This document shows positions 24,978 through 35,560 of a stretch of DNA of 64,000 nt, piece after piece. A program made the translations under genes and the position numbers. Every line of letters begins with the position of its first letter. The stretch's first letter is position 1. Source of the DNA: Mnemiopsis leidyi (taxonomy: Eukaryota; Ctenophora; Tentaculata; Lobata; Bolinopsidae); NCBI GenBank assembly GCA_000226015.1, contig JH153549.1:35902-99901 (forward strand), in the 5' to 3' direction. The notes beneath the pieces are model-generated. The model saw nothing but the letters and a program-made list of their open reading frames with translations, did no database searches and was not told the origin of the DNA.

Positions 24978-27900
24978 CTACAATCTCCGAGAACCGTTTT
25001 CCAAAATAATAGCCACCGGTAGGTAAGGATGCGGCAACTTGGTTAAACTTTGTCCAGAAAAAACGGAGGCATTGCTGAACGCTCTAACCGACTTGTTGTA
25101 ATCGCACGGTACAAACCACTTCTTCCTCAGCTCCAGAGCTAGTTCCGCCCCCGGACACCACCTCTTGGCGGAGCAGGAGTTGTTTGCGAACTCCTCTATC
25201 GGGAGCAACTCTAGGGTGGTGGCAGCTCCTGTACTCACGTTCCAGGAGAGAATAAACCCACTCGACACGAGGACTTCCTTGTGGGGCTGAGTGTCGTGGT
25301 TGGCGATACAGAGCACCATGATCAGGACCAACACCGTGTTTGACCCCTGACACACCTCCAACAGTCTCATGTCGTAGTCTCTGAGGGAGAGGTACCGGGC
25401 GGAAAGAGCGGCGTGCTCCCCCACTGCCGTATTGATGTAGAGTTCCGCGTCGAATGAGGCCTGCTGGACCGTGACAAAGTCGTCGTGTAGAGGCGTGGTG
25501 TGAGGGAGAGGGTGCTCGGAAACCCAGGTGTATGTCGGTCGGAGAGAACCGTGGATAAGACTTGTCGCTAGCACGGGGTAGAGGGTCTGTATAGCGTCGT
25601 ATCGGGTTCTGCCTTGCGTGTTCGGGCTAGGACTTAGACCAAACACTCGGTTAGAGAAAGTCGTCACTGTATCGACCTGAAAGGAAAACGGTTTAAACTG
25701 TGATCACAGATCTGAGAATAAAGATGGATGGATATGGAGTATTGTATGACTTCAGGATGCGCTATAATATGTAACATTGATTTATTACTAATGAATGTTA
25801 TATGATGTGAGAGGATCTATCTTATTGCTACTTCCCACAAGTTAATTTTACCAATTTCGACCAATTTTGCGCTTGATACAGACCATATTAGTAGGGGCGC
25901 TATTCGCTAAGCGCCAAAATTGGGATATATTGTTGTTCTTTAGGTGGCATTTGATAAGCAGTTTGGCCGAAAATAATGACGGATACCTCAAAAACTCGGC
26001 CCAAAAATAAAATCGCTACAAAACTATCAGGGCTCTGCCGATAAGAAATCGTCTAAAACCTACACGGGAAAATGAAATGATTGGCGCTAAGCGCCCCTAT
26101 TATTTAGCTTAGAAGTTTAAAGCGTGATTTTGTTCGGACCAAATTGTGTAAGAATCAGGAATCTGTTTGAATTTTAGGCCCGTGTGAACTGAAAAATTAA
26201 AAACTTTTCTCGCTACAATTGTTGAATACAATCATTGCCCCCGGCATGCCACATACAGCCTTACAACCACTGTATATATACGGCATATATAATATATACC
26301 GTCAAGCCATTGTGCTACAGTAAAATTGTATTAGGTTCGTGACGCGCGCATGCCGCGCGCGCGCGGTACGTGAATTTTCGCGGCATAGAGGTTGTGAAAT
26401 TAGACTCCGCGCGGGCACGCAGGCACAGTAGATAAATCCAAAAACTCCATCCGGGTCCGGACACTGCAGTACCGAAGTGTAGGACAGTTAAGGAGTGATC
26501 TATAGCCTAAGCAATTGAATATTGATTAAATTTGTTATGTTTATACGTGAGAGCAATGAGCATAATGGAATATTCGCTGAGCTTGCACAGCGAGCTCATA
26601 GTTCATAGAAGGAACAGAATGAACACACATGATCGAAAATTCTAATTACTAGAAAATGGCCCTACACGACTATCCTACGCGACGGGAACCAACATTTAGC
26701 CGATTATCCGGCCGTGGCACAAAATTTTTCAAACACCTTATCAAATTTTGTTACTTTTGCCGTTCAATTTCAATTCTTAGAACGTTAACTGATTTCAACA
26801 ATAGTTTCTGAATCAGCCAACTTGGAAGGAATTGCGCTTTGATTTTCTGAATTTTCCGTCCCTCTATTTTCAGATAAAAGGATGGGAGATTCAAACTGTT
26901 GTAATGAGCGACCAAGAACATCATAGTCAGCTATGTTTGTGTTTTCATGTGTATTTTCGCACCAGCTGGTGAAGAACATAACCCTAGCAGAGAGTACAAG
27001 TATAGATTTTATGATTGGGTAGTGTGTGCTATCATGACGCGGTGCATTCTAACCTGGCTTGTGTCATGCACTCTCTTTTATCCTACATACAAGGTGTTTT
27101 GGAATTAAAGCCATGTCGATGATTGCCATGATCTTTAACGGAGCATGGTTTTGGACGATGATTTGGATTGGAAACAAAGTATGTCATCTCTTTTTACGCC
27201 GGAAAACAGACAAAAAATATATTATGGCGTTTGTGCCGGGATACCATATTTGCCAGCCTGATCGTAAGAATCGGATTTTCTGATGTTAAAGCCAAAGCTC
27301 AACGTCAACAAGAAACTCCACAAATAAGTGCTCTCCCTTGGCATCTCAAAAAGATTTTTGTATTTGTATTTGTTACACCTGTACCCAGGCTTTTACAGTT
27401 ATACTGAAGGGGCTCCTGGAAGATTCTAGCTCTTTTAACGGAGACCCTCCTCATTTAACCCTCAATCACGGTTTCCCGGTCATTCGGCTGAGTCGACCGA
27501 AGAAGATTGCATAGGCAAATGCCCTTAGCGCACTCCTCTAGGATTGGCGGATCTGGGAATCGAACCCCCGATCTTCTGCGTGGGAAGTCGGGGTAGATAC
27601 CACTACACCACCAGCTCTTAGCATTCTACGTGTTTAAATTACAGCTGATCTTCTGGGGTTTTGTGTGGGGATTCCTTTTCAAAATCGTTGCTTCCATCTT
27701 CGATTCGAGAAACCTCATACCCCTCACGGCTGTGATAAGCTCTGCTTCCTTACTTATTGGTTCAACTTGCTGGAACTACATCGCTAAAGTTACCTACAAC
27801 ACTTTCTGTGTCATTATAGCGTGTTTGATGCACTTAGCGTACTTATTCTCTCCATCCTCACTTTTCCTAAAGGTGCAGCATCTGAGATGCTGCACCATCG

Positions 27901-30900
27901 GTTGAAAATATCTCTTTCGTCTAGAATAAGATCTTATTTTGCGGTTTAGAACTTATTTTTTAGTATAGAAAAATAGAAACTGAGGTGATTTTTGTTAGAA
28001 ACTGATGTCCGGTCAGAAATTGAAGTTTTGTTTAAAAACTGGTGTTTGAGTCTACATATCGATGTTGTAAAAATCTGGTGCGTTAATTGAAATTCAGCTT
28101 GCACTTTTCTTAATGTTGGGGCATAAATACTACTTGATCACAATGAAAATTACTAATAACTGCTTAATTCACAATCAAACAGTACAACTGCTGCTACAAC
28201 TGTTGTACTTGTGAGGCGCACAATCTTCGTGTTTAGAACACTTCGCAGCCAGCCAGCACCACTCCTTACAATTCTCGCAGCGCTGCACCGCCCCGGTGAT
28301 ACCACACAGCGCGTTACACTGGCTCCAGCACGTGCCGTCCTTACACCCATAGTTACAGTTCAAGTCACTACAAGGGTAGTCGTCCCCCCATGAGCAACCA
28401 TGGTTAGGAACCCTCCGTCGCTCTTTGTCCTCCTCTGCCGCGTCCGCCTCACCTCTCTCCTGGAACTCAACGATAGGAAACTTCGCATAGTCTGCAAGCC
28501 TACAGTTGTTTTGTCGACTTCTGGAGAACCTGACGTAGCCTCCCTCGCCCCAGTTTCTACCCCAACTGTTCTTCACTTTCCAACTGTCCCGTGTGTATCC
28601 CACCATGGTGACAGCGTGATGTACTCGCTCGTGTCCAGGACATCCCCCGTATATTCCGCTACCGTACTGGTAGAAGTCGGGCTTCACTGTCATAGCAACA
28701 GCAACCACCGCACGTGCAACTGCGCGTTCTAACTCCGCGTCTGTCCTTTCAACTGTGTAGTAGTTCACATACCTGGCATTCTTTATCCCGTCAGGTACAG
28801 CACCTCCGTCATAGTTACAGGCCCTGTCCTTGGCGTAGTCGTAAGGCGCGTCTCTAAGCAAGGCAAGACGCTGATGTCTCCCCACATAACTCCAGGCGTC
28901 CTGGTACCAGCCTCCCTGACAACCGTCCCTGTCTCCGTAGGTACAGTCCAGCAGTTCTTTCTCGCTGAAGGATTTTAGAACTCCAGTGGCGCGAGCGTAC
29001 GCTCCTTCAAACGCAGCGGTAGCAGCAAAAGACCAACACGATCCGCAGCTCCGCTGATCTTTAAGACGGGTGACAAATCCCAATTTTACATTATCCACAG
29101 CAGCAGGGTTACCCAACACCACATCACTCTCGAACCTCAGCGCTCCAGGTAGATCAGCGGACAAAGTCTCGTTGGAAAGTCCGAGATAAAGTCCACGTTC
29201 AGCAGGTGTCATGAGAGAGAACTTGTTGAGAGCCATGTTCCAAGTCCTAGCAGGGTTGTGGTTGTGTTGCTCCACCTCTCCTCTCCGCTCCTTGTACAGC
29301 GCGTACCGGAGACGCAATTCTTGTCGACCGGAACTAACTCCGTTCTCTGCCATGAACCCTTCAAAGTCTGATCTGAGGGTGGCCCAGCTTACTCCAACAG
29401 TTTGTAAGAAGAGTAATGTTGTCAGGTACATCACGTGATAAGTTCGACTTCGTGATAAATTTATAGGTACGAGCGATGAATTTGGTAAACGAAATTGACT
29501 GTTAGAACTTGGAAACGGTAGCTTCTCGTTTTATAATTTGAGTTCGCTATTGTCAGATGTTAATGTCATTAGCACCGAAAATTCGATTTTCACCCGAAAT
29601 TTTAGAAAAGAACAAAGCAATTCTTTAAGATTAAATTTGACGGCAGATGGTTAGGAGGATTTGAACGAAAATTTTATCATTCATCAACGAGCAGTAATTT
29701 ACTGAAAGTGAGTCGTTGAGAGCCTAGCCGGAATAAAAACGTATACGCGTAGCTACGATAAATTTACAAATTATTATAATCAACTTCTATTATTTATACG
29801 ACACAAAAACTTTGATCATACCTGATTAGACTTTTTGTCGCCCATTATTTTGGGGGACTGAGAAGCAAGACGTCTGTTGGACCGGAAACGTTTCCTCCTC
29901 TGCTGAAGGACGGGAGAGAAAAGATCGCACTCGGTAGCCACGTGTACAGTCCCCATCCTGCCTACAATACACGTGGAGAGGTGTTCCGAGCTGCGCAGGG
30001 CCGGACAGCTGAAATTAGACTGGTTTAAAACTGTTTTATATAAGGGGTACCTAGTAGGGATACTATATAGATAAAGAGTAGTTACTACTTGAAGTTATGA
30101 CAGTGTATCCTTATTCTTGTGAAGGATGTGAAGGTTAATATTTAACATTGCTCCTGGTAGTTAAAAACTACGACATGTTCTGTCCTATTTAGAAGTCTAA
30201 AAATTATATTGTAACTACTCGAGTTATAAGTAGTATGCCTAGAGATGTTTTGAAAATGCTAATAGTTTTCCATCATGCAGTGAATATTTAAATTCCTAAC
30301 ATTAGAGTCACATAGGCACCCTGCTCACTGCTCATGTACCTGATCCTGTAAATTTATTCACAATGCTTGGTATTGGTATAGTTTTAATAGAACCGGGTAT
30401 AAGCGAAACGCAACTCAACTTATATATAGATATATTAGGTGCGATCATGGTTATAACATTTCAGCTAAACACAGATAAGTGTCATAATGAGATAATGAGA
30501 TAATGAGATAATGAGATAATGATGTAGTAAAGTGAGAGTGTAGTGAAGCATGTAAATAAAAATATAGTCGTTATATAATATCTTAAAAATAAGACACAAT
30601 GCACATAGAGCTGTTTAACATAGAGCTAATCAACAGTGATTGTCCTTACAGAGTAATATAAACAGTATCATTTACTTCCTACAATATTAGCCTGCAAGGT
30701 GTAACAGCTGTTATCTAACCAATAATTATGAGCAACGCTATTTGTTTCTTATATTAAGTTGTCTTATATTGAGGCTATATCGACGTGATGCTATATTCAT
30801 AAAATTCGTTACAATTTCTCTCGGCACATTTTCTACTTGTGAGTTGAACAACAAGCAAGATACAAGCAAGATACAAGCACGTTAGGGCCTGCCCATTGAA

Positions 30901-33900
30901 GACGCACACAAGCACACTAAACCGTCTATATGTAACCTTGTAGTTACGTCAAATACTCACACACCAGCTCAGCACATCAGTAGCACACTCAATGATGTTG
31001 AATTTACAATGTGCTCATTAAATCGTAGTTACACATAAATCACTAGGTAGTAGCCCGCTCTATACAGCACGTACATACAAGATACAGCACTAGCATGTAA
31101 TAACGCGTGTTACCAGCCGCCTATGACGCCCCACATCTCAAGTCACGTGGTAAAGCGACGTGCTGTGATTGGTCCGTTTCTGCACGTGCAGTTCAGGAAA
31201 TGTCAAGTCACGTGACCTGTGTAGCCTGTCGTGGTTCTTTGCAGATATAACGTATTGACGCTCCATATGTATACAGTTGCGATACAACATAACTAACAAT
31301 CTTCAATATGTATAGTATTGTGGCATGATCAACACTCAAAATAAAAGAGCTGATATCCGTTAAAATATTTACAAAGTTATGAAACGGGTTGAAATAGAAA
31401 TCGTACTTTCATCTATCAAGGAAGTGCACTTATGAAGCTGCATTATCAAGTGCTATAATGAGCTTGTTTATTGTATAGCTATATATTGTATAGCTTGTAT
31501 ATTGTATAATGTATAGCTTGTATATTGTATAGCTATATATACAGCGCAGAACCGAAATTTGAAAAATACATGAATACAAAATACGTCAGCTTGGAAGTCA
31601 TTAGGTTATTAGCTTACAACACATAATTTGTGCGACAAGCAAGCAAATCATAAGACTGTTTGCAAAAATAGACGCCAGTGCCCTGGTATTATTTAAAGTA
31701 CATGAACTTTTGTTAGTACTCAGCTCAGTTTTTCCAGTGTAGTGTACGGAATGTACAATGTATGAACTATAATGTATAATATTGTATAGTGTATAGTAAT
31801 ATGGCTCCAGTATCATATATGTAACTAGATACTAAAGGCTACTCTACCATACGTGTGTTTATATTAGCGGGTTGGTTAATGAGTGCTTCATACAGTACCC
31901 TCCTAAGGCCGCTTTTTGCATGAAACGTTAGAAAATGGAAGACAATCTGTTTTATTCGGAAAAGCCCCCAGTAAATAACTTTTAGACGGTCTCGTTTACG
32001 TCTTTGGAGTGTGGAGTGTGAACTAGTCAAATTTACAACGCTAGACTTGGCTATGGTAGTGCGCTGCTGTATTGATGATTGGTGGCTATAAAAAGAAAGC
32101 GATTACTGTTTAAGTATCGTTAAATATCTAACCTATAATTCAAGAGTACACTAATGAGATTTATTGGTTTAACGTGGTGCAAAAGGGGAAATAGGGGAAT
32201 CTAGTTATACAAATACGAAATCAGTATGGGTTATTAGCTCCAGAAAGTAAAACTTCTAAAACCAAGTAAGCAACTTGTAGAGATAAACCTGCAAGAAAAT
32301 GTAGTTTCTTCATCTCGGGTTGAACGTCTGATATGTCGGATTCTCCCTCGCTGGAGTGACTGGCAGTGCTGCTTGGAGCGGGGGAGGGAGGTACTGACAG
32401 AGCGACGTGACTGTCTGAAGCGCATTGTGCGCCGTGGGTTTGTACTGTCAGCACAGTGATGCTGTCCCCTGTGTTGCATACCACCGAGTCTCTGAGTTTC
32501 AAACTGAGGTGTAATGTTTCGTCAGTTGAGTGAGTTTTAACTGAGTCTCTCAGTTTCAAACTGAAGTGTAATGTTTCGTCAGTTGAATGAGTTTTAACTG
32601 AGTCTCTCAGTTTCAAACTGAGGTGCAATGCTTCGTCAGTTGAGTGAGTTTTAACTGAGTCTCTCAGTTTAAAACTGAGGTGTAATGCTTCGTCAGTTGA
32701 GCGAGCTTTAACTGAGTCTCTCAGTTTCAAACTGAGGTGAAATGCTTTGTCAGTTGAGTGTGTTTTAACTGAGTCTCTTAGTTTCAAACTGAGGTGAAAT
32801 GCTCCGTCAGTTGAGTGTGTTTTAACTGGCTGTAGTTGAAATGATCTATTACTTCAAGGCCGATTAAATTCATTGTTCACATGAAAATTAGCAGTTCCAA
32901 TTTGATACTCTCACACGTTTGAGAAAATGTAGACTTGTACCTGAGGAGAGGGGAGAATGGAGGGTAAGGTGGCTGCATGTCGTACTTGAAGTGTACAAAA
33001 TATGCGTCGCTCTGCAGATCATGCTGCGTGCGCAACATGCGGTCTGGAGAAGGGAAGACTGAGACATAACATTGCCTGGAACTGGATGTTTCCTCTAGCC
33101 TCATCTCTGCTCCATGAACTACTAGACGGTCGTTCCTGTGGGACGAGAGGTTTTTTAAAAAAGGAGATTCTCTATATTTTTCTATAATTTATGATTATAA
33201 TGCATTTTTTTATTTTTAGTCTGCTCTGAAAGAAAGTTATTGATAGAAAGAAAGTAAGTTTGAAAGGAAAGTTTTAAAAGTCAAAAAGAAAAAGTCTGAA
33301 AGAAAGTTGTTTGGTAATCAATTCGAAAAAAAGATGGGGTAATAGATTTCAATGACTTACTCAGCAGCTTCACATATGACAAGCTGCAGATCGGAGGTAA
33401 TGGTTTCTCCGACAAACAAGGGATATGTCCATACTTTGTGTAGGGGGCTACCTGTACAGGAAAGAAACTTTTGACAAAGAGCAATCAGTATTTAACAAAT
33501 AGTATTTTTCTCATGTTAGCGTGCCTTATTTCACATGCTCATAACACATCTAAGGACAAGAAACAAGGCTAACACTTTTACAATTTAAAACACAATTTGG
33601 AACTTGTGATAAATCGAGTTCAATGCAAGACAATTAATTCAATTAACAATCTTCTTACCCAGATCAAAACGCCAAATGTAAAGTGTGTAAGTATAGAGGG
33701 AATGTAAAATGTCGACTTCACTTGGTTCAACCTAATAATTGTTTAATCGTTTGTTAGGGTCATTAAAATAGTTCAAAGCTTTTATGATTTATAAATGAGT
33801 ATTATAAGGGGTTGTCTTAGTTGTGAACACAAATTTTGTGCATTGCTTAATTTTTAGTCAAGTCAAGCAATTTATGGTTCAGTTGGAAAAAACAATGTAA

Positions 33901-34080
33901 CAGTACCTGGCAGAGATAAGATATAAGATGAATGCCATCCTTAAGGAACCCCAATAGCACATGGCCTTTAAGGAGAGCTTGGTGGGTGTCAATAATGCTC
34001 TTTAGAGGGAAGTAATACCAGGGTTGTCTTGGTTCACACAATCTCACTTCTCTTTCAGGTGGCCCACGGCCACCAGTAAC
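24978..34080 (-). CDS. DCAF15: DCAF15 homologue, DDB1- and CUL4-associated factor (5' end and middle incomplete)
   Basis: DCAF15 is a substrate receptor of the CUL4-DDB1 ubiquitin ligase. Supported exons, in order and in phase, are 33907-34080 (KSIIDTHQALLKGHVLLGF), 33659-33731 (YTYTLYIWRFDL), 33361-33451 (TSDLQLVICEAAE), 32941-33135 (FVHFKYDMQPPYPPFSP), 32289-32503 (LKLRDSVVCNTGDS) and the last exon 24978-25676. The last exon holds the C-terminal domain with LRDYDMRLLEVC, LSWNVSTG and KKWFVPCDYNKSV and a TAG stop. These line up block by block with my recollection of the human protein. The translation start (human N-terminus rich in Gly, Arg and Ser) and the linker between 32289 and 25676 are not resolved; 29822-30008 is one candidate. 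Acceptor 32503 is followed upstream by five in-phase duplicates. A protease gene on the same strand sits inside the gene span. Confidence 0.9.
25892..26099. mobile_element. MITE-like element with about 20-bp terminal inverted repeats
   Basis: The left end TAGGGGCGCT...AAGCGCCAA is mirrored by the right end TTGGCGCTAAGCGCCCCTA over 208 bp. Seven extra bases interrupt the left arm. No coding capacity. Flanks are AT-rich (TATTAG and TTATTTAG), so a short TA or TTA target duplication is possible but not clear. Superfamily unknown. Confidence 0.65.
26336..26425. other. CpG-rich alternating purine-pyrimidine patch
   Basis: GACGCGCGCATGCCGCGCGC and following bases stand out in an otherwise AT-rich intron. 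The alternating GC run can adopt Z-DNA. It may be a transposon fragment, since similar CG-rich words occur in the fold-back element at 36.2-37.0 kb. Confidence 0.5.
27094..27872 (+). CDS. Two exons of an unrecognised multi-pass membrane protein
   Basis: Exon 27094-27178 has a TTCTAAC branch-point-like word, a pyrimidine tract and CAAG before it. It encodes AMSMIAMIFNGAWFWTMIWI and ends AAA|gtatgt. Exon 27645-27872 (acceptor TTACAG, donor AAAG|gtgcag, 76 codons) encodes three hydrophobic segments (FWGFVWGFLF, LIPLTAVISSASLLIG, TFCVIIACLMHLAYLF). Phases fit (2 to 0, then 0 to 0). I do not recognise the family and found no start or end. The exons lie antisense inside the DCAF15 span. The SINE at 27351-27617 is in the intron, its tRNA-like end 27 bases before the second acceptor. 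A decayed pseudogene is possible. Confidence 0.4.
27351..27617 (-). mobile_element. tRNA-derived SINE, copy 1 (near full length)
   Basis: On the minus strand it starts with a tRNA-like head: GGTGTAGTGGTATCTACC at the A-box position and GGGGGTTCGATTCCC at the B-box position. A tRNA-unrelated body of about 170 bases follows. It ends in a (AAATAC)n-like tail, seen on the plus strand as TTTTTGTATTTGTATTTGTT. It is transcribed by RNA polymerase III if active. A second copy at 34588-34808 shares the body and tail. Confidence 0.85.
28175..29431 (-). CDS. Papain-family cysteine protease with a cysteine-rich C-terminal extension
   Basis: A single uninterrupted exon of 418 codons. I take ATG 29431, since the codon before it is GTG. 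Residues 1-18 form a signal peptide, and about 20-85 an I29-type inhibitory propeptide (TWNMALNKFSLMTPAE). The mature C1A protease carries the oxyanion Gln and catalytic Cys in KDQRSCGSCWSF, the catalytic His in VHHAVTMVGYT and the Asn in VKNSWGRNWGEGGY, so it should be active after propeptide removal in a lysosome or outside the cell. The last about 70 residues form an added domain with some 18 cysteines (starting GCSWGDDYPCSDLNCNYGC), not part of ordinary cathepsin L. The gene is intronless, on the same strand as and inside DCAF15. I see no poly(A) tract to prove retrocopying. Confidence 0.96.
   Translation of the reverse strand: MYLTTLLFLQTVGVSWATLRSDFEGFMAENGVSSGRQELRLRYALYKERRGEVEQHNHNPARTWNMALNKFSLMTPAERGLYLGLSNETLSADLPGALRFESDVVLGNPAAVDNVKLGFVTRLKDQRSCGSCWSFAATAAFEGAYARATGVLKSFSEKELLDCTYGDRDGCQGGWYQDAWSYVGRHQRLALLRDAPYDYAKDRACNYDGGAVPDGIKNARYVNYYTVERTDAELERAVARAVVAVAMTVKPDFYQYGSGIYGGCPGHERVHHAVTMVGYTRDSWKVKNSWGRNWGEGGYVRFSRSRQNNCRLADYAKFPIVEFQERGEADAAEEDKERRRVPNHGCSWGDDYPCSDLNCNYGCKDGTCWSQCNALCGITGAVQRCENCKEWCWLAAKCSKHEDCAPHKYNSCSSSCTV
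29822..30008 (-). CDS. Candidate internal exon, perhaps DCAF15 linker
   Basis: Bounded by TTTCAG and AATCAG|gtatga. The open frame entering with one base gives 62 codons, rich in Arg and Ser (QQRRKRFRSNRRLASQSPKI), and leaves in phase 0, which fits DCAF15 exon 24978-25676. The entry phase does not fit 32289-32503 directly, so another exon would be needed. Human DCAF15 has a poorly conserved linker here, so similarity cannot settle it. It could also be a separate 5' exon with a start at an internal ATG. Confidence 0.4.
30009..32288. other. DCAF15 intron, non-coding
   Basis: No exon recognised. It contains four ATAATGAG(AT) units at 30488-30523, repeated TATTGTATAGCTTGT words at 31465-31545, and an E-box/CCAAT cluster near 31141-31215. 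Confidence 0.5.
31141..31215. promoter_or_regulatory. E-box and CCAAT cluster
   Basis: Three CACGTG cores (about 31144, 31182 and 31207) surround a GATTGGTCC (inverted CCAAT) at about 31168. The arrangement resembles binding sites for bHLH-ZIP factors and NF-Y. No transcription start is linked to it; the function is inferred only. Confidence 0.35.
32504..32830 (-). repeat. 57-bp in-phase array of duplicated splice acceptors at a DCAF15 exon
   Basis: Five full units and part of a sixth lie directly upstream of exon 32289-32503. Each unit repeats the acceptor and exon start (CTCAG|TTTGAAACT...AGAGACTC). Possible first exon bases are 32503, 32560, 32617, 32674, 32731 and 32788, all 57 bases apart and all in the phase needed after exon 32941-33135. 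The frame is open through all units, so each extra unit would add 19 residues (LKLRDSVKTHSTDEALHLS). Each unit also contains the near-perfect inverted repeat CTCAGTTTCAAACTGAG. Confidence 0.92.
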
Positions 34081-34587
34081 CTAGAGACAGTTGGAATTAG
34101 GTTCTCTGATTAAACTCCATAAAATGTTTGAGAAATACTGTACTCAATATTTGGAATTGGTAATATAAAAAAAGTACAATTGTATTGTAAAGGAGTTGAA
34201 ATAACACACCCTTCCACAGAGCTGTCTGTTGTACAACTTGGATACAATGTTGACATTCTTATTTTTCATTTGAACCTTTTGGACAATTATTTTAGTGAAC
34301 AGCACACAACAAGCTTCAACAGTTTCAGGGTCAAGAGAAGTCTTATTAAGAAGATTTAAATTTTAACCACAGCTTCAACCATATTTTGTGATCTTGTGAC
34401 AAATTTGTTGCTATGTTACCAGTACAGATTATTTGTATCTAAAAGTGCAGAACTGGTATGGCATTTTTGTGAACTGCAAATGTTGTTGGGAGCAAGAATC
34501 AAGTGTTTTAATACACTGTTGCTTGTACAATTTACCACACTGGCATAAAATGCCAATTTGCTACCGGGTGTCTGTTAAAATGTAAAC
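34081..34587. other. Non-coding, upstream of the first recognised DCAF15 exon
   Basis: No exon recognised. The 5' exon or exons of DCAF15 must lie here or beyond. Confidence 0.4.
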
Positions 34588-34808
34588 TTGTATTTTTATT
34601 TTTTACACCAGTGCCCAGGTTTTTACGGTTATCCTGAAGGGGCTGCTACCTGCTGGAAGATTTTAGATCTTTCTAAGGAGAACCTCCTCATTTAACCAGG
34701 CTCAATCATGGTTTCCTGGTCTTTTGACTGAGTGGACCAAAGAAGATTGCATAGGCAAATACCTTTGGCCTTAGCAAAATCTTCTAGGGTTGGTGGATCT
34801 GGGAATCA
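34588..34808 (-). mobile_element. tRNA-derived SINE, copy 2 (tRNA head mostly lost)
   Basis: Its body and tail align with copy 1: shared words AGAAGATTGCATAGGCAAAT, AACCTCCTCATTTAACC and CTGAAGGGGCT. The similarity stops at GATCTGGGAATC, just inside the B-box side of the head. It is older or truncated and has several short indels against copy 1. Confidence 0.8.
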
Positions 34809-34895
34809 AAATAAATTGGGGGTTGTGAGCAGCAAACACAAAGCTACAGGATCTAGATCTGGCATATGAATCAATCAAACCTTAGACAAGGTCGG

Positions 34896-35045
34896 TAAAA
34901 CTGAGGTGAGCAGGGCTTAGTGGTCATACCAACAGTCTGGATAACTGGAGGTTGTGCGTTCGATTCCTGTACAAGTCCCCTCACCTTGTTTTCCGACGGT
35001 TCCTCTGATTGATCTAAGTAAAGCTTCGATAATGAAATACAGATC
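34896..35045 (+). mobile_element. Second tRNA-derived SINE family, one copy
   Basis: GTGAGCAGGGCTTAGTGGTC (A-box-like) and TGCGTTCGATTCCTG (B box) are spaced as in a tRNA. GTGAG near the start can pair with CTCAC after the B box. The following body differs from the other SINE. The anticodon arm does not fold well, so I do not call a tRNA gene. Confidence 0.6.
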
Positions 35046-35340
35046 AACTTCAAGTTGAATAATCTTTCACAGAAGTATACAACCGGTTTCGAGATGTCAC
35101 ATAAAGATGTTGAATGTCATGATCTCGTTCTCAGGTCCTCCTCGAAAGACTTACTCCTTGCAATAGATTTGCTGTATTTGAAGTGTTGTAATAGTTTAAA
35201 ACTCTGCAATCCTCTGATTGATTATTGCAAACTATTACCGAAAAGCTTAATTGACTCTACTACTTGAAGTCTGTTACATGCATATGCTTTAATGATGATA
35301 TTTTATTTAATTCTAACTGAATGATCGGATAATTGTTAAT

Positions 35341-35560
35341 AAGTCGCATCAGAAGCTAAGTTCAACAGTGTTTTTGATAACCTCTTGTTGACTCGAGTGA
35401 AAGACAAAGATTTAATGGAACATCATCGATATGATCTGAGACGATCATGGAGGGATCGAGAGGTTTCGCCGATATATATCTCACAACACAGTTGGCAGGT
35501 GACATAATATACAGCACCTGTAGTAAAGCAGTCAACATCCCCCTATAACTTGATACATAT
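35341..35560 (-). pseudogene. GIY-YIG endonuclease fragment of a Penelope-like retroelement
   Basis: In the minus frame starting near 35539 the translation runs GAVYYVTCQLCCEIYIGETS followed by RSLHDRLRSYR, then a stop at 35423-35425 and a further open stretch. The V-Y-x-V-x-C...C...YIGET(S/G)RSLxxR pattern is the GIY-YIG nuclease module at the C-terminus of Penelope-like elements. The reverse transcriptase that should lie upstream (above 35600 on this strand) is not recognisable. This is a short decayed piece. Confidence 0.65.

Larger units (their letters stand above)
25677..28174. other. DCAF15 intron segment with MITE, GC-rich patch, SINE and opposite-strand exons
   Basis: Between the last DCAF15 exon and the protease gene there is no minus-strand coding sequence that I can support. 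The pieces found are listed separately: inverted-repeat element 25892-26099, CpG-rich patch 26336-26425, plus-strand exons 27094-27178 and 27645-27872, and the SINE 27351-27617. Confidence 0.5.

Noticed and set aside
27545-27617. True tRNA gene
   Set aside because: A and B boxes exist, but the acceptor and anticodon stems are poor and a SINE body and tail follow.
32221-32787. Stand-alone 188-residue repeat protein
   Set aside because: It begins at a TTG. The frame is the DCAF15 exon 32289-32503 plus upstream duplicated acceptors; beyond 32289 it reads into intron.
34896-34975. True tRNA gene
   Set aside because: Only part of the stem pairs and the anticodon arm does not fold; a SINE body follows.
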